Shown: positions 11,465 through 24,802, counted from the first letter of the stretch. The stretch is 64,000 nt of DNA from Mortierella sp. BCC40632 (GCA_011634665.1 WAEK01000031.1:103703-167702); one strand, 5' to 3'. Notes: generated by a model from the sequence alone, not told the origin. Made by a program: numbers and translations.

Positions 11465-11859
11465 ATGAAGTGTTGTTGCAATAGTAATTGAAGTTAGTAC
11501 GAGAGGAACACTTCATTCGGATAGTGGTATTTGGGTCTGCCTGAGCAGGCAATGACCCGAAGCTATCATCCGTTGGATTATGGCTGAACGCCTCTAAGTC
11601 AGAATCCGTGCTAGAACGCGACGATTACCGCCTTTTCCGATATCTAGTTGAATACGAATAGGTCTTCGGGCCCTGAGTCATACTACGTGGGGAGGTCTTG
11701 CATGGCGGAAAGGCTGTGTGAGGCACCTGCTTTTAAAACAAAATATTGGAAGAGATAAATCCATTGCAGACGACTTTTTATGAACAGGGTATTGTAAGCA
11801 GTCGAGTAGCCTTGTTGCTACGAGCTGCTGAGATTAAGCCCATTGTTCTACAGATTTGT
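11290..11859 (+). rRNA. 28S rRNA 3'-terminal fragment, copy 1 (truncated)
   Basis: Starts abruptly at ATAACTGGCTTGTGGCAG and runs about 570 nt to the normal 28S 3' end (GAGATTAAGCCC...). It includes the sarcin-ricin loop AGTACGAGAGGAAC and the conserved TTCACCCACTAATAGGG block. All upstream 28S sequence is absent, so this is not a working rRNA gene. The 5' break falls at the same nucleotide in all three copies. Confidence 0.93.
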
Positions 11860-11955
11860 TTTTTTTAAAAAAACGATTCTTCTTCTTCTTTTTTATAATA
11901 AAAGCTTGCTGCGTAAAGATCAGAGAGAGATCATTGTCTTTGTAAAGAAAAAAAG

Positions 11956-12215
11956 GGCGCGCCCTCTCTGCTGTGTCCCCTCCCCTCTACAACAACCTAC
12001 AACCACCCTACCCTCAACCACCCTCACTACCCTCCCCGACCCTGAACACAAGAGGATTCCCTTCCCTCTCTCTGGCGCGCCCTCTCTGCTGTGTCCCCTC
12101 CCCTCTACAACAACCTACAACCACCCTACCCTCAACCACCCTCACTACCCTCCCCGACCCTGAACACAAGAGGATTCCCTTCCCTCTCTCTGGCGCACCC
12201 TCTCTGCTGTGTCCC
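11956..12215. repeat. CT-rich ~117-bp tandem repeat downstream of 28S
   Basis: Units begin GGCGCRCCCTCTCTGCTG and contain CCCGACCCTGAACACAAGAG. Two full copies and a partial third. Related single copies lie at 24900-25158, 32200-32320 and 50840-50940. The position after the 28S end suggests spacer (IGS) origin. Confidence 0.8.
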
Positions 12216-13314
12216 CTCCCCTCCTGTGCTCCTGTGTCTGATTCTGTGACTGTCTCTCCGGGACTGCTACCCTCGCCCCTCTCTCTCTCTCAATCCCGCC
12301 CTTTCGTGCCTCTTCCCCGCCCTTCCGTGCCCCATTCCCGCCCTTCCGTGCCCCAATCCCTCCCTTCCGTCTCTCTCTCTCTCTCTCTCTTTATTTAGAA
12401 CGAGTGATACTCACACGACCGTCTATAGTACCAAAAAAGTCGTTTTCGATACGTTCGGATGAGTTCTGCCCCAGACCCTGCCCACTCTCGTCCCTCCTTT
12501 TAGATATGCCTCTCGTCCCTCCCTTTACCACCTCACCCGTGACCCTGCCCGTTACCCCACCTTTTCCCAATACGGTCATTGCCAAAACGCAAATCATTTC
12601 GCAAAACATTTCGCCTCAATTTCATTTCCCTCCCTGCTAAACCCGAACCGCACTGCAAATTCTCTGTATCCGTTGAGAATTTACAAGAGTGTTATATAGA
12701 GGTGTTAGAAGAGAGTAGAACTGAGGGGTGTTAGTTGAGAGTAGAGATGTTAGTAGAGTTTGTGAATGTGAGAGGTGTAGTAGAAATGTTGGTAGAGATA
12801 TTAATGGAGATGTTGGAAGTTGGGGAGAGGTGTTTCAGAGGCACCAGCTGAGATACTGGTTGAGGCAAGTCGAGATTTGTCAAATCAGAAACGCGCTGTC
12901 TCCGTCCTGCCTCTGCACTCGGACCAGATGTGGACATTGACTGCATGAACAAGCATGCTAGGGGAATAAATGCCGTAATACCGCATGACGCATCACCTCC
13001 ACCTTCCGAGATATGTATTTTTCTGCATCTTTGACCGACATTCGATCTGGATCCGGTACCTGCGCTATGAGCGTGGGGCTTTTTTTTCTTTTGTCATTCT
13101 CTTTGTCTGATACATTTTTTTCTTTATTCAGTCAAAGCTCTTGGCGTTAATCCAAATATCTCTTCTTCTTCTTCTTCTTCCTTCAATGAGTTTTAAATTC
13201 AACACCTTGGTGGCTAAAAAAGATGATCTACTTACTTCATCTTTCTATCCATTTTTAGCCTCCCTTTCTTCTTGTTTGCGCTTCATTCTTTTCATCATTG
13301 CCACCATTTCATCC

Positions 13315-13986
13315 CTAATTTTTTTGTAGTTCGCCCATCCATTTCAACAGTATGCTCTCCTCGATCGAGTCCTCATCATCAAGTTCAAGAAGATCTGGGT
13401 CTTGGCCTCTTGTACAAAGGTCCAATCTGCTCTCATCGCTTCTCATCCCTTTCTCTGACCTTTGGTTGTCCGGTTCAGCTACGGCTTCGCCTGTCTTAAT
13501 GTCCAAACGATCGTCGTCGAATACTACTTCTAAAATCGGTCTTCCTTCTATTATTATCTGTCCAAATTCCTTTTTGCCGAATTCTTCCATTAAAGCTGGG
13601 AACAAGGCCCTCTTTCTATCCTCGGGAATCGGCTCAACACCAGCCGGCCTTTCTACATCTCCTCGTGGCCATCCATGGAAAATGTTCACATTCCCAAATT
13701 TAAAACATAGTTCCTCACCATCCGTGTATTCAAAAACCAAAAAGTCGTTCTCTTGACATGGATTCTTAAGTCTCTCTTCGACAAACTCCTCGACTGTCTT
13801 GCGTTTGGTGCGCAAAGACCTTTGATCACTGCTCTCTAAATCCTCTCCATCGTCCTCTTCCAACGTCTTGCCGTTCTCTTTGTCCACGCGGTTCTCACAT
13901 AGAGTTTCATCGTGGATTGTGCTGGAAGGTAGTGATGTAGGTGGGACATCATTCCTTTCACTTGATCGGGTTTCATCTATTAGCAA
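13315..13986 (-). CDS. Acidic hypothetical protein (intact copy)
   Basis: A 223-codon open frame without an ATG at its head, so a 5' exon or an acceptor near GCTAATAG is likely. The start is uncertain. It has an acidic Glu/Asp/Ser N-terminal half, a globular centre with FKFGNVNIFHGWPRG, and an acidic tail. It lies inside the duplicated unit; the copy at 47800-48430 has several frameshifts. No family is recognised. Confidence 0.5.
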   Translation of the reverse strand: MLIDETRSSERNDVPPTSLPSSTIHDETLCENRVDKENGKTLEEDDGEDLESSDQRSLRTKRKTVEEFVEERLKNPCQENDFLVFEYTDGEELCFKFGNVNIFHGWPRGDVERPAGVEPIPEDRKRALFPALMEEFGKKEFGQIIIEGRPILEVVFDDDRLDIKTGEAVAEPDNQRSEKGMRSDESRLDLCTRGQDPDLLELDDEDSIEESILLKWMGELQKN

Positions 13987-14439
13987 TAGGGGTGTACTTT
14001 GTCAGGTCAAGTTGAAACTAAATTGTAGACAAAACAAGTGTTAATCTTGTCTTGACACATTGCCATTTGAAAACGACATGTTTAGAGGACGCCTCGTTGT
14101 CATTCTTACCGCAACTTTCATTGATGATGGGATCCATAGCTTACTCTGCTCTGGGTGAATGACTTTCAATGACAGGATTACTTGACAGAATGTTCCCTCG
14201 TGGCAAAGGATGGATTCAATGGGTAAAAGTGTAGTAGAGTTCTACTTGTCAAAAATATGCTTCACCCTTCCTTTTTATACAAATCAGTGAAAAAAAACAT
14301 TCGTTTTTTTTGCTTGTATGCACCGCTCCTTTTCCCTTGTATCATTTTCCGCTTCGACTCGCAAATACTTTTTAGATCCATATATTACCCCGTACCTCCC
14401 AGATCTATTCAGGTTATCCGAACAAACCTTCTATCCCCT

Positions 14440-14560
14440 TCCTTTTGATCTGGGTCCCCTCTATCCTTTTTCTTTTGATCTGGGTTCCCTCTATCCTTTT
14501 CCTTTTAATCTGGGTTCCCTCTATCCTTTTCCTTTTAATCTGGGTCCCCTTCTTTCTACA
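14440..14560. repeat. ~37-bp tandem repeat, four copies
   Basis: Repeated GATCTGGGTYCCCTCTATCC with CTTTTCCTTTT. It encodes a KRKRIEGTQI peptide on the minus strand, but no gene context supports translation. Confidence 0.8.
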
Positions 14561-15817
14561 ATCGGCCACCTTTGAGCTCGCTCCGGCTTTATTCTCATTG
14601 CTGCTCGCCAATACTCTTTTCATCTCAATAGATAGATGGACTTATTGACATCTTTAAACTCTAACTGTGGACAAATCACAAGTAAAATAACTATGAACTA
14701 CTCTCATTAGACTTTCCGCAGACCCGAGCCAATTTCTTTCTTTTCCTATCTTGTCGTTCGACATCATCAAGGACTATTTGTCTTTCCCTCCCATTTCAAA
14801 ATGCATATACTCACTCAAAAACACATAACTAAATCTTTCCTTAGGCTGATCTGTCTGCATCACTGGATTTCTATGGCAACATGGCAGCATCTTGACTGCG
14901 CCTCGAGAGCTATGGATAGTTACAGAAATCCTGAAACTACAGAGCCATATCAAAATGACTTCCACCATGTTTATACCCAAACTCGCCTTTTCACCTAACA
15001 CATCCTCGCTCTATACCCCCAACAAATGTTCACACTCTTTCATGCAATATCCTATTTATTCGTTGTACTTGCTTATTTTGCTTGTAACAATCACACGATC
15101 CCTTTGACCATCCTTCTGACGTACCGTTTGCTTCCTTCTCCTTCTCATTCCATCTCACAATACCGCAACAACCTCCAAACATTCTACTGCGAACTCTACC
15201 CCTTACCAGACATGTTCTCTTCGCGCTTGGAAACTTTCCTCATTTTCCTTAACCCCTTTCACCTTCTTCCGTAAATTTTGCTCCGCGGCACTCATTACTC
15301 TCTAATACTCTCTCTTTTTTACTTTTTCCTTTGCAAGGCATTTGTTTACCCTTGTACTCTATTTTTATCACTCAAAAAACACTATCATGCTAGTTCCTCC
15401 TGTACTCTATCACATGTATGTAATCACTCCTTCACCTCGTAATTTGCATGGGTCCCTATCAACAACACCCCTATCCAAACCGCCGCTTTCCCTCATACCC
15501 CTCCTGTGCTCACTGTTGCAATTCTACCCCCAACATTTTCCACTTTACACACGCCTTATATCTCACAAATGATAGACCAAGTCATTGCTAGGCAACCCTT
15601 GACTAGTACAGCTATCTAATTCACTATCCCACCTGACAAAATTACTTCCGTCCTACTTCAACATACATGAATAAGTCGACTCAGTTTACTTCCGGCATCG
15701 ACTGGAAACACAAAAACTCTTTCCTCACAACACCTTTTTATATACTATCCCTAACTAGCATCTGTACATCCCTCCGTGTCCCATATTTTTCATATTAGAC
15801 TTCATCCACCTTGATAT
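14561..15817. other. No gene recognised
   Basis: Mixed pyrimidine-rich sequence with short open frames on both strands and no splice-consistent model. It contains one palindrome variant, ACTATCATGCTAGT, at 15381-15394. Confidence 0.4.
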
Positions 15818-17393
15818 TCATACCCATCCCTGGTAAAACCTGAAATCAGAGTTACTGAAAAGCACAACCTCCTTTCTTTCATATCTTTCTCCACCATCAG
15901 TAGGCGTATCGATTTTCTCAAGTTTGGGACATCTACCAATGACCTCTAATACCAGTCTTGGCGTAATAAGTGGCGTGTCAAGTCCAACCCACAGAAGCTC
16001 TTTTCCACCTTGCCGAATAAACCGCAGTAGCCCTTCCTCATCAACTCTTTGACACCCATTCAGAACCAATACTCTAAGCGCCAAAGACGGATTCCTGCAA
16101 AACTTAAAAAGTCCTTCATTTGTCAGTTGATTTAGTCCAACAAGACAAACCTCCTTCAACGACCTAGACCATCCTCGTCTCTCCGAATCCTCTTTGCCCT
16201 GGGTATCCAAAATGGCCTCGATTGATAAATCGGAAATCCAGACGGTATTAGCCAGAACGAGACTTTCCACACCAGGTATCCCTTCAACCCATCCCTGCAA
16301 TACAGCATTACACGATGTCGCATCATCCATAGTCAAAAAATCTAAGGATAACTTCTTAAGATGTTTCAACTCGGAAAGACACCGTAAAGATTCTATTCCT
16401 ATTAAACATCTTTGAAGCTCAAAATCCCTCAAATTTGGAAATACTTGTACAAAGCTCTTGAAGCGATCATCGACAACCAGGATTCCAAATCCTGTATATA
16501 CAAGACTCTTAAGGCTTGGACACAGTGACTGATTAGCTGTTCCTTCAATGTACCTCCCAGTCTTATTCTCTGCTACTGATAACTCCTCTAGTAGAGGACA
16601 GAACCGAGATATATTATTCATAATCCCTTCGCTATACTCTGGTTGACAGGACACGTCCAGTTTCCTCAATTTGGGGACAAGTGATAGCAAATCAGAGGTA
16701 TGACACTTCCATAACGGACTGACAAATTCAGAACATGTCCGAATAACAATACGCTCCAATGATAAAGGATATTTATCTGTCATAAAAGACTTGAAAGTCG
16801 CCTCTATCACATCGTCCCACGAGTCAATCAGAAATTCTCTGACTGCCGGGTGATTGAGCAAAAGCTGCAATTTCCCTTCTGTTATACCTTTTGGACATTT
16901 CTCTTCCTCTATATATGTCACTGGGTCGCTGCCGAGGTCAACAACTTTCCATAACTGGCAAATGGACAACAAGATTCCCCTCCATGTGCGGCAAACATCC
17001 AGGCAACCAATTAGCTCAATAGTAGTCAAATATCCATAAATCATGGTAATCAACTCTAGTGGAAACGCATGGATCGGATCCAAAACTGAATTCTCACTCT
17101 AGTTAAAACACAACAATGTCACTCAATTAAAGGTCAGATAAAAAGTATATACTACCAATCAGTAACGATCCTCTTAACAATCACTTCGTTACTTTTTGAA
17201 CTCCCGTCTCGTCCTGTCCTTTCCCCAGACGTGTTTTCTTGATCACAGGTGACATCGAAACTGGGCTTGATGGACTTGCGGTCAGCGTTGCTTCTGTACA
17301 GCCAGTGTCACGTGGACTGCTGTCCTCCTCATCTTCAGTCCTGCTATTCAGTCGTCGTTTCATTCTAGTAAGTGTGAGGGTTTGTTCTGGCAT
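15818..17393 (-). CDS. F-box/LRR protein, gene 1 of tandem pair
   Basis: Probable SCF ubiquitin-ligase substrate adaptor. The large exon (to 15818) begins with an F-box (FPLELITMIYGYLTTIEL ... WKVVDL) followed by leucine-rich repeats with the LxxLxLxxC spacing of AMN1/FBXL proteins. The exon has no ATG at its head. Upstream, an exon from ATG 17393 to 17193 (67 codons, basic and Ser-rich) joins in phase 0 across a 94-nt intron (GTAACG...AACTAG), giving about 493 aa. The neighbouring paralogue shows the same two-exon plan, which supports the model. The donor is not ideal, so the start is inference. Confidence 0.75.
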
Positions 17394-18097
17394 TTTGTTC
17401 TCTGTAGTGGGTGGCAAATAAGGACGCTTGCTTCTATTTTTTTTCTTTTTTTTCTTTCGAAAAAAGATAAACGCGCTTTATACCGAAATGTTGAGTACTC
17501 TGTTGGTCTTTGCTACATACAAACCCCCTCTCCCCCATCCAGTCCAACCTCTAGACCATGCATCCTTTTTCCCCTACCAACAACTCTCAAGTGCTACGCT
17601 ACCCCGAGCCATTTTTTTTTTTTTTTTTTTTTTTTTTGTCCGACACACTGAAAAATCATTGTTGACAGACTCTTCCATTTATCATGCAAGCGCACGCACA
17701 TTTTTTTTTTTTCCCTCTTTTTTCCTCGGCCCACTTTAAATTTGACTATCATGCTAGTCACCCAATCACACCATGCCCCCTCCCGTCTTCCCGTTTTCCG
17801 CCACATTCATTTTCCCGTGTGACGTAGCCTAAACTATCATGCTAGTTCATCTTGCATTACAAGAGTCATGCGTCTCTTTGTCATGGGTCCCAATCTTCTG
17901 CTCGCCAGCACTTCATTCCCCTCTTGTACACTCAACTGCTTTTACCCACGCCCCTAACATGCCCGACGTCTCTTTGACCTACACATTTTTCGTTCTCCTC
18001 TCCGCTTGTTCTTTTACAGCAGTAGCACCCCAACAAATCTGATCTAATACACCACTTGCCCTGGCACAACTTCAATTTTTATGCTATAACCTTATTC
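17394..18097. other. Intergenic region with two palindromes
   Basis: Contains a T run near 17613-17637 and two ACTATCATGCTAGT sites 88 bp apart (17745, 17833). The second extends as TTCATCTTGCA, as does the site at 3586. No gene is seen between the two F-box genes. Confidence 0.5.
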
Positions 18098-19744
18098 CTA
18101 TTCTTTTACAATCCTCCCATTGACCCCAATGAGTCTCTGTGCACATTTCAAATCCTTTGTTTCCAACCCCTGACATCCTCTTACTTTTATCCATTTCAAA
18201 CTCGCTCCTCGCTTTTTGGCAAGCTCAACAATTCCCTTCCCGGTGATACCACCGCAACGAGACACATCGACCATTTCGATCTTGGGACAACTTCTCGCAA
18301 TCTCATACATCAGTCTATCCGAATGGAATGGTGTTCCTAGACACTCAAAGAGAAGAAGCTCCTTTCCTCGCTGCTTAAGAAGCTCCAGTATCCCTTCTTC
18401 ACCCAGTCCTCTACAATCAGCTAAAGTCAGTTTCTCAAGTACCAGCGACCGAGACCTGGCCAACGCCAATAAGCCTTCACTTGTCACTTGGTCATTACCC
18501 CAAAAAGCAAGATTTCTCAGCGACCGGGACCACCCTAATCTATCCGAATCTTCCAAGCCTGGAGTATCCATCAAAATCCCAATGCACTCGTCGGTTATCC
18601 AGTTGCATCCATTCACGCAGAGATCCCTCAAGCCAGGGATCCCTTCCACCCATCGTCGTAATAAAGTATTTGTCCGGCTTGCTCCATCATCAATACCAAT
18701 TCCTAGAGATAAGCCTCCAAGATTCTTCAAGTCACAAAGACTCTCTAGCGACTCTACTGAAATAAAATTGCCCCCATAAATAAGAAACGCAAGGTTTGGA
18801 AATATTCTGGCGAAACACTTGAAAATTTCTCCGTTGGACTCAATCCCATACTGAACATATTCAAGATATATCAAGTTTGGATGGTAAAATCCAGGGATGT
18901 AATTACCAAAGTCATGGCAGTCAATATCTCCTGATATCCTCAAGACTTCCAACATGGGACAGCACTTTAAGATTCTCACCAGGATCGCTGTCGTAAGTCC
19001 ATCATGACTGAACACATCCAAACCCCGAAGATTGGGGACCGAAGGCCACAGTGCACAAAGCTGGGATATCCCACCCTTTACAGTATTTCTGATGGCGAGA
19101 TTTTCCAATGAACTTATGCTCTTGTTTTTTGCGAGTAATCTCCATACTTCCCCTGACAACTTGCACCCTTGACCGACTACTATATCTGTGACTGTCTGGC
19201 GACCAAGAATCATCTCCAGCTTCCCTTCAGTGATCCCCTCCAGTGATGCCTTTCCATCTTTCGATGAAAGGTGAAAGTCTCTATCATCTGAGAGTCTAAT
19301 CGTTTTCCATAGCCGAGGAATGGATAGCAAAATTCCCTTCCAAACACGGCAAACATCCAGACATCCAACCCGCTCAGTAGTACTCAAGCATACAAAAATC
19401 ATGGTAACCAACTCTAGTGGAAGGACACGGATCGGATCCAGAACTGGCTGCTCACTCAAACATTACACAATAATGACAGTCAGTATAGTGAGGAACCTTC
19501 GGTGCCAAGACTTCAATGAATCTTCCAAGTCGTCAATCTCCTTTTACTTCTTTTTTTTTTTTTTTTTTTTTTTTACCTTCAATACACCAGAATTTATCGC
19601 ATCTTTTTTTCTGTTATCCTTTTCGGTCAACCGCCGCTTCTGGGTTGGTCTTGACGGTGAATTGGAGACCAATCTTGGATAGGTGCGAGTCGATGTTTTA
19701 ACCCCTACTTCATCGGGTTTGCTCACTGCCGAACGCAACTTCAT
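18098..19744 (-). CDS. F-box/LRR protein, gene 2 of tandem pair
   Basis: Paralogue of the gene at 15818, about 40% similar by eye. It has an F-box (LPLELVTMIFVCLSTTERV ... LW), then LRRs to the C-terminus with ISGKGI/GLE-type repeats. The main exon has an upstream in-frame stop and no ATG. A basic 56-codon exon from ATG 19744 to 19577 (donor GAAG|GTAAAA) joins in phase 0 to 19450 across a 126-nt intron that contains a poly(A) run, giving about 506 aa. Likely role: substrate receptor of an SCF E3 ligase. Confidence 0.75.
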
Positions 19745-19867
19745 AGAATGTGGACCATACACTTTTCTCCTCATTTCTGGATTGTTTATGTGGTGAAGGA
19801 TGGATAAAAACGATAGAACTACTCTCCGCTTTTTAAAGAAATTGATTTTTTTTTTTTTCACGGGCAA

Positions 19868-21083
<1,216 letters not shown>

Positions 21084-23011
21084 TTACAATTTATCCTTCA
21101 TCTTAGTAAATACAAGATCTCCTCTGAAATCTGCACTAACACCACCAACTCCTCGTTCTCTCTGCTTAATTTGTCCTGACGGATCCGATGCTTTCTCCTC
21201 ATCAGATGTCATGGTATAAAAGCCCTTTCGCCTTTCTCTAGTAGATCCTTTCCCATCAATTTCATGCTCTACTTCTGAAATTACTCTAACTTCCGTACTA
21301 TTTAAACTGTTCATCTTACGCTTACGTGAACATGATTTTGAAGCTTGATCTCTTTTTCGATCCTCATCTACCGATGAGTCACATATTGCCGGAACAGTTG
21401 AAGATTGCTTCCACATTCTTCCCTTTGATTTGTTGTCGATATCCTCAACTCGAATCCCTCCACCACTCATAAATTCAGACTGCATATTATCAACAAGATC
21501 AGCTTCACCCAAAATATCAGTGTCTTGTCCTGTCCTGCTAAAACTTGAGTCCTCCACCTTTGATCGCTTCTTTCCGTGGACTTGTTCCCTAACATCCCTC
21601 TCGCTTTTATCACTACTCCTGCGCTCATCTTTTATATCCACTCGCAAGCAGCAGTCAAACCACACCGAAGCGGTACCATCTATATCTTTCTTACTCGCTA
21701 GTTCTTCAGCCTCTCCTAAATCCAGCCCAAGACCCTCCAAAAGGCCTAACAGGTGATGAATCCTCTCCTTGAATCCTGTTATTTCTTGTTCATCCTTTGC
21801 TCCAAGTAGTTTCTACAATCAATGAATTTTCGCTTCACATCGTTACTCTTTTTACATTGATTACCCATTATAGTTCCTCTATCCCTTCCTACTTACTGCA
21901 GCTTTGTCATCTACGTTTGCTTCGTATCTTTGCCCAATCTCATCTATTAACTTTAATCTAAAATTATATTTGAAAATAATGTGACCGTCCTCAACACATA
22001 CTTTACACTTTTTTGGAACTCTTCGTGAGACAGATATTGGACTAACATAGAAAGATATCTTGTGTTAGCCGTTTATCCTAATATTACAGAAATATTTACA
22101 TCTTCAAAGACTATTTTTTTTTTAGCTTGACACTAACCTATAACTTTTTTCACACACTCTACACTTCACCTCCACAAGATCCGCTGGTATATCGGGCTCA
22201 ATCCCTACTATTCTAACTCGAGGTTTTACAAACACATATCCCTATGCCATAGCGTGCCATTAGAATCTCTCCCTCTATAATCGCAATAGTTTTCTATCCA
22301 TCAAAATTTACCCTTACCTCATCTCTATTCTTATTTACCTCTTTTCTAACTCTATCCATTTCAACGTCTGACTTATGCATTAAAAACAGTCTACCCAAAT
22401 TTCCCGTCTCACTCAACTAAACAACAAACTCTGTCGTTCACTTACATGTTGGACTTTCAGTTGCTGGTCCCATTGACCCTATCACGTGTTCCACATGCTC
22501 GCTCGAACAGTCTTTTATTGCCTCGTTTGCTGCCTCGTCCTGCCTAACATGTCCTGGACTTTTGCCATAAATTCTGAGATATTCCCTATCCCTTCTCCTT
22601 TACTCGTAAATAATAAAGCCTCTTTTAGCATCATTTTTAAAATTCATCGCTACAATCGTTCTCCAAGTGACTGAAATACATACTCCAATAATTCAAACAG
22701 CCTCGGATCATCTGAGTCCAAACATACGACCGGATATCTTTCTTCAAATCCATTACCACGATAACCACTCATAGAAAACTCGAAATTTTTGCTTTTATCA
22801 AGCTTGACACGAACGTTCTTCAAAAGTAGATACTCTCCAATCCCTACCCGTTCCAATTGCGCCGCTCTGCAGTGTTCATCCCACAGCGTGACAAGAATTG
22901 TCGGTGGCCATAGTTTATCACCACAACTCCTTGTCCAATTAATTGGGGTTGAATAATCGGTCATTGACAGTACCATACACCTATTATTTCTTACATTAAG
23001 GATACGAATCA

Positions 23012-23056
<45 letters not shown>

Positions 23057-23247
23057 ATTTAAAAGTTAGCAAAAGCACATACTTCTCCCTCATTCAATCT
23101 CTAAAATACGCAACAAAACCACCAAAATACTCAACATCCTTTATTGTCGGACACATTTCCTCTTACCTCTCCAACAAAATCACAAAATTCGCCAACCTCG
23201 AGGTTTTCTAGGGTTCTACGTTTTGGGTTTATGATCCAAGACCTCAT
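21084..23247 (-). CDS. POT1-like telomere single-strand binding protein
   Basis: Several spliced segments match the order of POT1. Exon 1 (23247-23167) ends EFCDFVGE. After an intron with a long A run, the exon from 23012 gives an OB fold with MTDYS, TLWDEH and GEYLLLKNVRVKL, as in POT1 OB2. Near 22200 lies KPRVRIVGIEP...VKCRVCEKSY, matching the start of POT1 OB3 with its zinc CxxC. Near 22000-21900 a KKCKVC pair and FRLKLIDEIGQRYE...AAKLLG complete the fold. The C-terminus (21740-21084) is charged and low-complexity. Some middle exons are unresolved. The canonical N-terminal OB1 is not seen. A TATA-like TATAAATAG sits about 120 bp upstream. Confidence 0.65.
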
Positions 23248-23661
23248 TGGAAGAAGCGTTTCCTGTCGTCTGAAAATTTAAGGAGCTATTTGATAAATCT
23301 ATGTCAGTCAAAACATAAACGGTTCCAGTGTTCTGTTCGCCCTTCACACAGACTAGCCACTCCCTATTTATACATCTGCAGAAATTTCATCCCTCCCTTT
23401 ACCAAAACACTTCAACCATCACACTGTAACCAAACGAACTTCTACCCTAGCTCCCTAGCCCCCGACATTTCCTGAATCGAACCGAAGTCGTCATCCTTCT
23501 CTCAGCGAGTATTTTGCTTTCCACGAATGAACACTTTCTTTTTTCCTTCTCACCCCTTTCCCACACTAATGAGTATCATACTTATATATGCTCCTCACCC
23601 ACAGTACATATGCATTTGCTAATGCCATCTGAATCGTCTCACACCGCTCTCATTTTCCTTG
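23248..23661. other. POT1-like gene 5' flank
   Basis: Minus-strand TATAAATAGGG near 23363-23373 fits a promoter for the gene starting at 23247. No OB1-like exon is recognised before copy 2 of the duplicated unit begins at about 23662. Confidence 0.45.
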
Positions 23662-23663
23662 CT

Positions 23664-23888
23664 GTGGTGTTCAATCCTGACTCTAATCAGAACCCGCTCC
23701 TCGTCCTCGACCTTTTCGAGCCCATTCTCCGTAAACGGCCCCCATCTTTTCATACCTACTAACCTCTCTGACCCCATTCGCTCTACTCGCTCTACTCGCT
23801 CCCCTACTCGTTCTACTGATGGTCCTAACGGTCCTGACGGTGGGACAGAGGAGGAGAGGCGCGTCAAACAAGGCGACGCTCCGAGCAT
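23664..23888 (-). pseudogene. CRN-like ORF, 5' fragment only
   Basis: ATG at 23888; only the Ser/Arg-rich lead and the start of the header-like segment remain, because the unit is truncated at about 23662. Confidence 0.6.
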
Positions 23889-24229
23889 GCTTACCACACA
23901 CACACACACACACCTGGGCACGCACCGTACCTTTAAAGTCCTGATGGTGACTCTGATGGCGACTTCGTGACTTCGTGAGATGGATATGTCCCAGAGTCTG
24001 ACCCCTCCTCCCTCCCTTTTATACCCCTCCTCCCTCCCTCCCTACCAACCTGATTCTCCCCGCCCGTTACCCCGCCCTTTTCCCCCAAAAGCTCAATCCC
24101 CCCATCTCGCTCTTCCCTATATAGCCCCGCCCCGACCCCGAAGCCTGAATTTCCTTTCCCTCCCTGCCTCCCAATAACCGCCCTCCAAATTCTCTTGCTT
24201 CCTAGAGGAGAATTTATAAGAGGGTTATA

Positions 24230-24268
24230 ATAACTGGCTTGTGGCAGCCAAGCGTTCATAGCGACGTT

Positions 24269-24304
<36 letters not shown>

Positions 24305-24348
24305 ACTGAAGCAGAATTCAGTAAGCGTTGGATTGTTCACCCACTAAT

Positions 24349-24403
<55 letters not shown>

Positions 24404-24802
24404 ATGAAGTGTTGTTGCAATAGTAATTGAAGTTAGTACGAGAGGAACACTTCATTCGGATAATTGGTATTTGGGTCTGCCTGAGCAGGCAATGACCCGA
24501 AGCTATCATCCGTTGGATTATGGCTGAACGCCTCTAAGTCAGAATCCGTGCTAGAACGCGACGATTACCGCCTTTTCCGATATCTAGTTGAATACGAATA
24601 GGTCTTCGGGCCCTGAGTCATACTACGTGGGGGGGAGGTCTTGCATGGCGGAAAGGCTGTGTGAGGCACCTGCTTTTAAAACAAAATATTGGAAGAGATA
24701 AATCCATTGCAGACGACTTTTTATGAACAGGGTATTGTAAGCAGTCGAGTAGCCTTGTTGCTACGAGCTGCTGAGATTAAGCCCATTGTTCTACAGATTT
24801 GT
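24230..24802 (+). rRNA. 28S rRNA 3'-terminal fragment, copy 2 (truncated)
   Basis: Same 5' break (ATAACTGGCTTG) and same 3' end as copy 1, with a few small indels such as extra G in GTGGGGGGGAGG. It retains the sarcin-ricin loop. Not functional as a full 28S. Confidence 0.93.

Larger units (their letters stand above)
9100..14036. repeat. 28S/CRN-like duplicated unit, copy 1
   Basis: From about 9105 to 14036 the sequence matches 43211-48476 in the same orientation, with scattered 1-4 nt indels. In order it contains a minus-strand small ORF, an (AAAG)n-type tract (9790-9880), a minus-strand CRN-like ORF, a (CA)n run, a TATA-bearing spacer, a truncated 28S rRNA 3' end, a CT-rich tandem repeat block, and a minus-strand acidic hypothetical gene. 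The part between the 28S end and about 12420 differs from copy 3. Confidence 0.9.

Noticed and set aside
11973..12398. Plus-strand Pro-rich ORFs over the CT-rich block (also 24916-25251 and 50555-51184)
   Set aside because: Repeat-derived C/T-rich spacer following the 28S end; frames differ between copies.
18216..18779. 187-codon plus-strand ORF
   Set aside because: Antisense shadow of the F-box/LRR gene, which has recognisable domains on the minus strand.
21900..22240. Assignment of the POT1-like gene to RPA1
   Set aside because: Zinc-ribbon and OB pattern would fit RPA1 OB-C, but the upstream OB with TDYS...LWDEH...LLLKNVRVKL and the short overall order fit POT1 better; kept as an alternative only.
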